Shown here: positions 61,497 through 64,000 of the stretch, one piece after another
How the letters are laid out: each line of letters begins with the position of its first letter
Position numbering within the stretch: the first letter of the stretch is position 1
From: Lutibaculum sp963816555
Lineage (GTDB): Bacteria; Pseudomonadota; Alphaproteobacteria; Rhizobiales; Tepidamorphaceae
Length of the DNA: 64,000 nucleotides
Assembly: GCA_963816555.1 (NCBI GenBank)
Contig: CAWFLD010000007.1
Location: 186,001-250,000, forward strand
Direction of reading: 5' to 3'
The notes under the pieces: model-generated
Databases searched by the model: none
What the model saw: the letters and a program-made list of their open reading frames with translations, nothing else
Told to the model about the DNA's origin: nothing
Made by a program: the position numbers and the translations under genes

Positions 61497-62796
61497 CTAA
61501 GGCTCGCGTGCGTTGAGCCCCCTGTCGGCGAGATCGACGGTCGGCTCGCCGATCGCGATCTCGGCGAGGGCTGGCGCCGTCCGGGCGATCACCTTGCCGC
61601 GGCGGATGACGGCGAGACGCGGCAGCCGCAGCCGGATCGCCTCGATCGGATCGGTGCGCCTGGTGGACCACGAGGTCGGCGCGACAGCCGGGCGCGAGCC
61701 CGTAGCCCTCGAGCCCCATGATCCGCGCCGGCGCCTCCGTCACGCAATCGAAGGCCTGGCGCATGGCCGGCCGGCTCGACATGTGGGCCGCGTGCACCGT
61801 CATGAAGGCGACGTCGAGCATGTCGGCCCGGCCGAGCGGGTACCACGGGTCGAGCACGCAGTCGTGCCCCGTCGCCACGGTGCAGCCGGCCGCCAGCAGC
61901 TCGGGGATCCGGGTCAGGCCGCGGCGCTTGGGATAGGTGTCGAAGCGGCCCTGCAGCGACAGGTTGATCAGCGGGTTCGCGACCACGTGCATGCCGGCGC
62001 GGGCGATCATGGTGATCAGCCGGCTCGCGTAGAAATTGTCCATCGAGTGCATCGAGGTGAGGTGCGAGCCGGTGACGCGGCCCTGCAGGCCGAGCCGCCG
62101 CGTCTCGTAGGCCAGCATCTCCACGTGGCGCGACTGCGGGTCGTCGTTCTCGTCGCAGTGCAGGTCGACCATCAGGCCCCGCTCGGCCGCGATCTCGCAC
62201 AGCCGCGTCACCGATTCCTGGCCGAGCTCGTAGGTCGGCTCGAGATGCGGGATGCCGCCGACGATTTCGACGCCCATGTCGAGCGCCCGCGTCAGGTTGC
62301 CCGGCGTCTCGGCGTGGCCGAAGAAGCCCATCTGCGGAAAGGCGACGAGCTGCAGGTCGAGATGGGGCGCCATCTCGCGCTTCACGTCGAGCAGCACCTC
62401 GACGGCCAGGAGGTTCGCCGGCGTCACGTCGACATGGGTGCGGATCGCGAGCAGCCCCTGCGCGATGGCGAGGCGGCAATAGGCGATCGCGCGGCGGCGG
62501 AAATCGTCGGCCGAGAGCCCGGGCCGGATCTCGTCCCACAGGGCGATGCCCTCGGCGAGCGTGCCGGATTCGTTGTATTTGCCCCCCGTTCCGAGCGCGA
62601 GGGTCGAGTCGAGGTGGAAATGCGCGTCGACGAGCGGCGGCGAGACGAGGCGGTCGCCGGCGTCGATCGTCTCGCCGGGATCGCCCTCGGGAACGCCCGG
62701 GCCGACACTGGCGATGCGGCCGTCTTCGACTGCGATCGTCTGGCCGGTCCGCCCGTCGGGCAGGGTGGCGTTGGTGATGATGAGATCGAGCGCCAT
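61497..62796 (-). CDS. codA: Cytosine deaminase-like amidohydrolase (one-base frameshift)
   Basis: Metal-dependent deaminase, 432 residues after correction. The metal site has His-x-His in VDAHFHLDSTLALG, His in VDLHCDENDDPQSR with the catalytic Glu, the His in VTGSHLTSMHSMDN, and Asp in ATGHDCVLDPWYPLG. ANPLINLSLQGRFDTYPKRR is the CodA signature. An extra base at about 61660 shifts the C-terminal 54 residues; correction gives TDPIEAIRLRLPRLAVIRRG and the stop at 61497. Compared with E. coli CodA the second Asp of GHDD is Cys here. Substrate could be another pyrimidine or a creatinine-like compound, but the motif set fits CodA best. Confidence 0.85.
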
Positions 62797-63011
62797 CGGT
62801 CCTCCAGGCTGAACGCTGCCGCCGGGCGGGATCTCGATGGGATCCTGGCGAATCGGCCCTGCCCGCGGCGGTCGCGGGAGAAGTCATAGCGTGAAGCGGA
62901 GGACGGGTGGAGAGTCGAGCCGAAGCCGGGCGCCTCGTTGCCGCGCGTGACGTGACCCCGGCGAACTCCTCCAGTTGAGGCTAGAATCCGGCCATGAAGA
63001 GAGGACCGGAC

Positions 63012-63278
63012 ATGAAGCGATCGAGGTTCAGCGAGGAACAGGTCATCGGCGTCCTGAAGGAGCACGAGGCGGGCGTGCCCGTCGCGGAGCTCTGCCGGAA
63101 GCACGGGATGTCGTCGGCGACCTTCTATGCGTGGAAGGCGAAGTTCGGCGGGATGGACGTTTCGGACGCCAAGCGGCTGAAGACGCTAGAGGACGAGAAC
63201 GCCCGGCTGAAGAAGTTGCTCGCCGACGCGATGCTCGACAACTCCGCGCTGAAGGACCTTCTCTCGCGAAAATGGTAG
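63012..63278 (+). CDS. IS3-family transposase OrfA
   Basis: DNA-binding part of the transposase, 88 residues. The ATG at 63012 has GAGAGGA close ahead; an in-frame ATG lies at 62994. HTH RSRFSEEQVIGVLKEHEAGV, VAELCRKHGMSSATFYAWKA and the leucine-zipper-like LKTLEDENARLKKLLADAML are typical of the IS407-like group. The end LLSRKW stops at 63276-63278, overlapping the orfB ATG at 63272. CGCGAAAATGG at the junction offers an A-AAA slip site for -1 frameshifting to make OrfAB. Confidence 0.93.
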   Translation: MKRSRFSEEQVIGVLKEHEAGVPVAELCRKHGMSSATFYAWKAKFGGMDVSDAKRLKTLEDENARLKKLLADAMLDNSALKDLLSRKW

Positions 63279-64000
63279 CGCCCGCCGACAGGCGAGAGGC
63301 GGTCGCTCATCTGATGGTGGCGCATGAGATGAGCGAGCGGCGGGCGTGCCGGGTGATCGGCGCCGACAGATCGAGCATCCGCTACGAGGCGACACGCCCC
63401 GACGATGCGGCGCTTCGTGACAGGCTGCGCGAGCTGGCGCGGGAGCGCCGGAGGTTCGGCTATCGGCGCCTGCACGTGCTTCTGAGGCGGGAGGGTTTCC
63501 AGGTGAACCGCAAGCGTGTCCAGCGCATCTACGTCGAGGAGAAGCTCCAGGTGCGTCGCAGCGGCGGCCGCAAGCCGGCACTCGGAACGCGGGCGCCGAT
63601 GGCAGTGCCCGACCGGCCGAACGCCCGATGGCCGCTCGACTTCGTGCATGACCAGATGACGGATGGGCGCCGGTTCCCGATCCTCGTGGTCGTCGACGAC
63701 TGCACGCGGGAGTGCCTGGGGCTCGTGCCGGACACCTCGATCACCGGCGCCCGCGTGGCACGCGAGCTCGATGTGATCGTCGGAGACCGAGGCCGTCCCG
63801 CCGCCATCGTCTCCGACAACGGCACCGAGTTCACGTCGAATGCGCTCCTGTGCTGGGCCGACGAAAGCGGCGTCGTCTGGGAATACATCCAGCCTGGCAA
63901 GCCGGTGCAGAACGCCTTCGCGGAGAGCTTCATCGGCCGGCTGCGCGACGAACTCCTCAACCAGACACTGTTCCGCTCGCTCCACCACGCCCGGCTGGTG
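63272..64000 (+). CDS. IS3-family transposase OrfB, 3' end outside window
   Basis: Catalytic part, 243 residues visible. The ATG at 63272 gives MVAPADRREAVAHLMVAHEM. The HTH_21 region holds RDRLRELARERRRFGYRRLH, and the rve integrase domain contains the DDE residues: Asp in ARWPLDFVHDQMTDGRRF, Asp in AIVSDNGTEFTSNALL and Glu in AFAESFIGRLRDELLNQTLF. It lies in the -1 frame relative to orfA. The copy appears active-type up to the window edge. Confidence 0.93.
   Translation, partial: MVAPADRREAVAHLMVAHEMSERRACRVIGADRSSIRYEATRPDDAALRDRLRELARERRRFGYRRLHVLLRREGFQVNRKRVQRIYVEEKLQVRRSGGRKPALGTRAPMAVPDRPNARWPLDFVHDQMTDGRRFPILVVVDDCTRECLGLVPDTSITGARVARELDVIVGDRGRPAAIVSDNGTEFTSNALLCWADESGVVWEYIQPGKPVQNAFAESFIGRLRDELLNQTLFRSLHHARLV

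Larger units (their letters stand above)
62948..64000 (+). mobile_element. IS3-family insertion sequence, right end outside window
   Basis: The left end probably begins at TGACGTGACCCCGG (62948), which has the TG start and CCCC run usual for the IS407-type group. It holds orfA and orfB in overlapping frames with an A-rich shift site at their junction. The right end and any target duplication lie beyond the window. There is no T-rich or AT-rich composition change from the neighbours. Confidence 0.87.

Overview
The window is a 64 kb piece of a very GC-rich chromosome. Gene content and order point to an alphaproteobacterium of the order Hyphomicrobiales (Rhizobiales). The evidence is the chain tsaB-rimI-plsC-miaB-phoH-ybeY-corC-lnt-xre-metK-trmB-rimP-nusA-ylxR-infB, the lptC-lptA-lptB-rpoN-hpf-ptsN block, an Omp10-type lipoprotein, a BigR sulfide operon and a ROSE-type leader in front of an Hsp20 gene. 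I cannot place it to family or genus.

Layout. Positions 1-32190 are almost all minus-strand housekeeping genes: translation initiation and transcription elongation (infB, ylxR, nusA, rimP), tRNA and rRNA maturation (trmB, miaB, ybeY, tsaB, rimI, queG), SAM synthesis (metK), envelope (lnt, murJ, plsC), nitrogen signalling (glnD), mismatch repair (mutS), trpS, an Nfu-type Fe-S protein, a universal stress protein, a GT4 glycosyltransferase, an alpha/beta hydrolase (the only plus-strand gene in this part), two SDR-fold proteins and a GST. Positions 32313-38583 are plus strand: tRNA-Leu(CAG), an RNase D-like exonuclease, then LPS export (lptC, lptA, lptB) running into rpoN, hpf and ptsN. Positions 38607-47457 are mostly minus strand: DUF1150 and hsp20 with a predicted RNA thermometer, a ugpBAEC-type glycerol-3-phosphate ABC importer, a TadG-like VWA protein, an Omp10-like lipoprotein and pncB. 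Positions 47778-50205 hold a GAF-PAS-receiver protein and a broken ISAs1 transposase. Positions 50485-55586 are a sulfide/persulfide detoxification locus (BigR, two YeeE/YedE halves, persulfide dioxygenase, a DUF442-SQR fusion, a TauE permease). Then come ppc, a pabB-pabA-pabC folate operon, a cytosine-deaminase-like gene, and an IS3-family element running off the right edge.

A dominant feature is the number of single-base frameshifts in conserved genes: nusA, trmB, usp, trpS, murJ, glnD, lptB, all three ugp membrane/ATPase genes, pabB, pabC, codA and others. Most are one extra base in a GC-rich run, and one correction restores a full-length protein of normal size. Because essential genes are affected, I read most of them as sequence error in a draft assembly. 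Coordinates for those genes are given from true start to true stop, with the shift position stated. Two places, the ugpE-like permease and the ISAs1 transposase, carry so many indels that real decay is also possible.

The most interesting leads are the DUF442-SQR domain arrangement and operator cluster of the BigR locus, a ROSE-type thermometer hairpin with the diagnostic bulged G upstream of hsp20, and an LptB carrying a roughly 180-residue charged, repeat-containing N-terminal extension. I did not find a wholly new multi-gene system.
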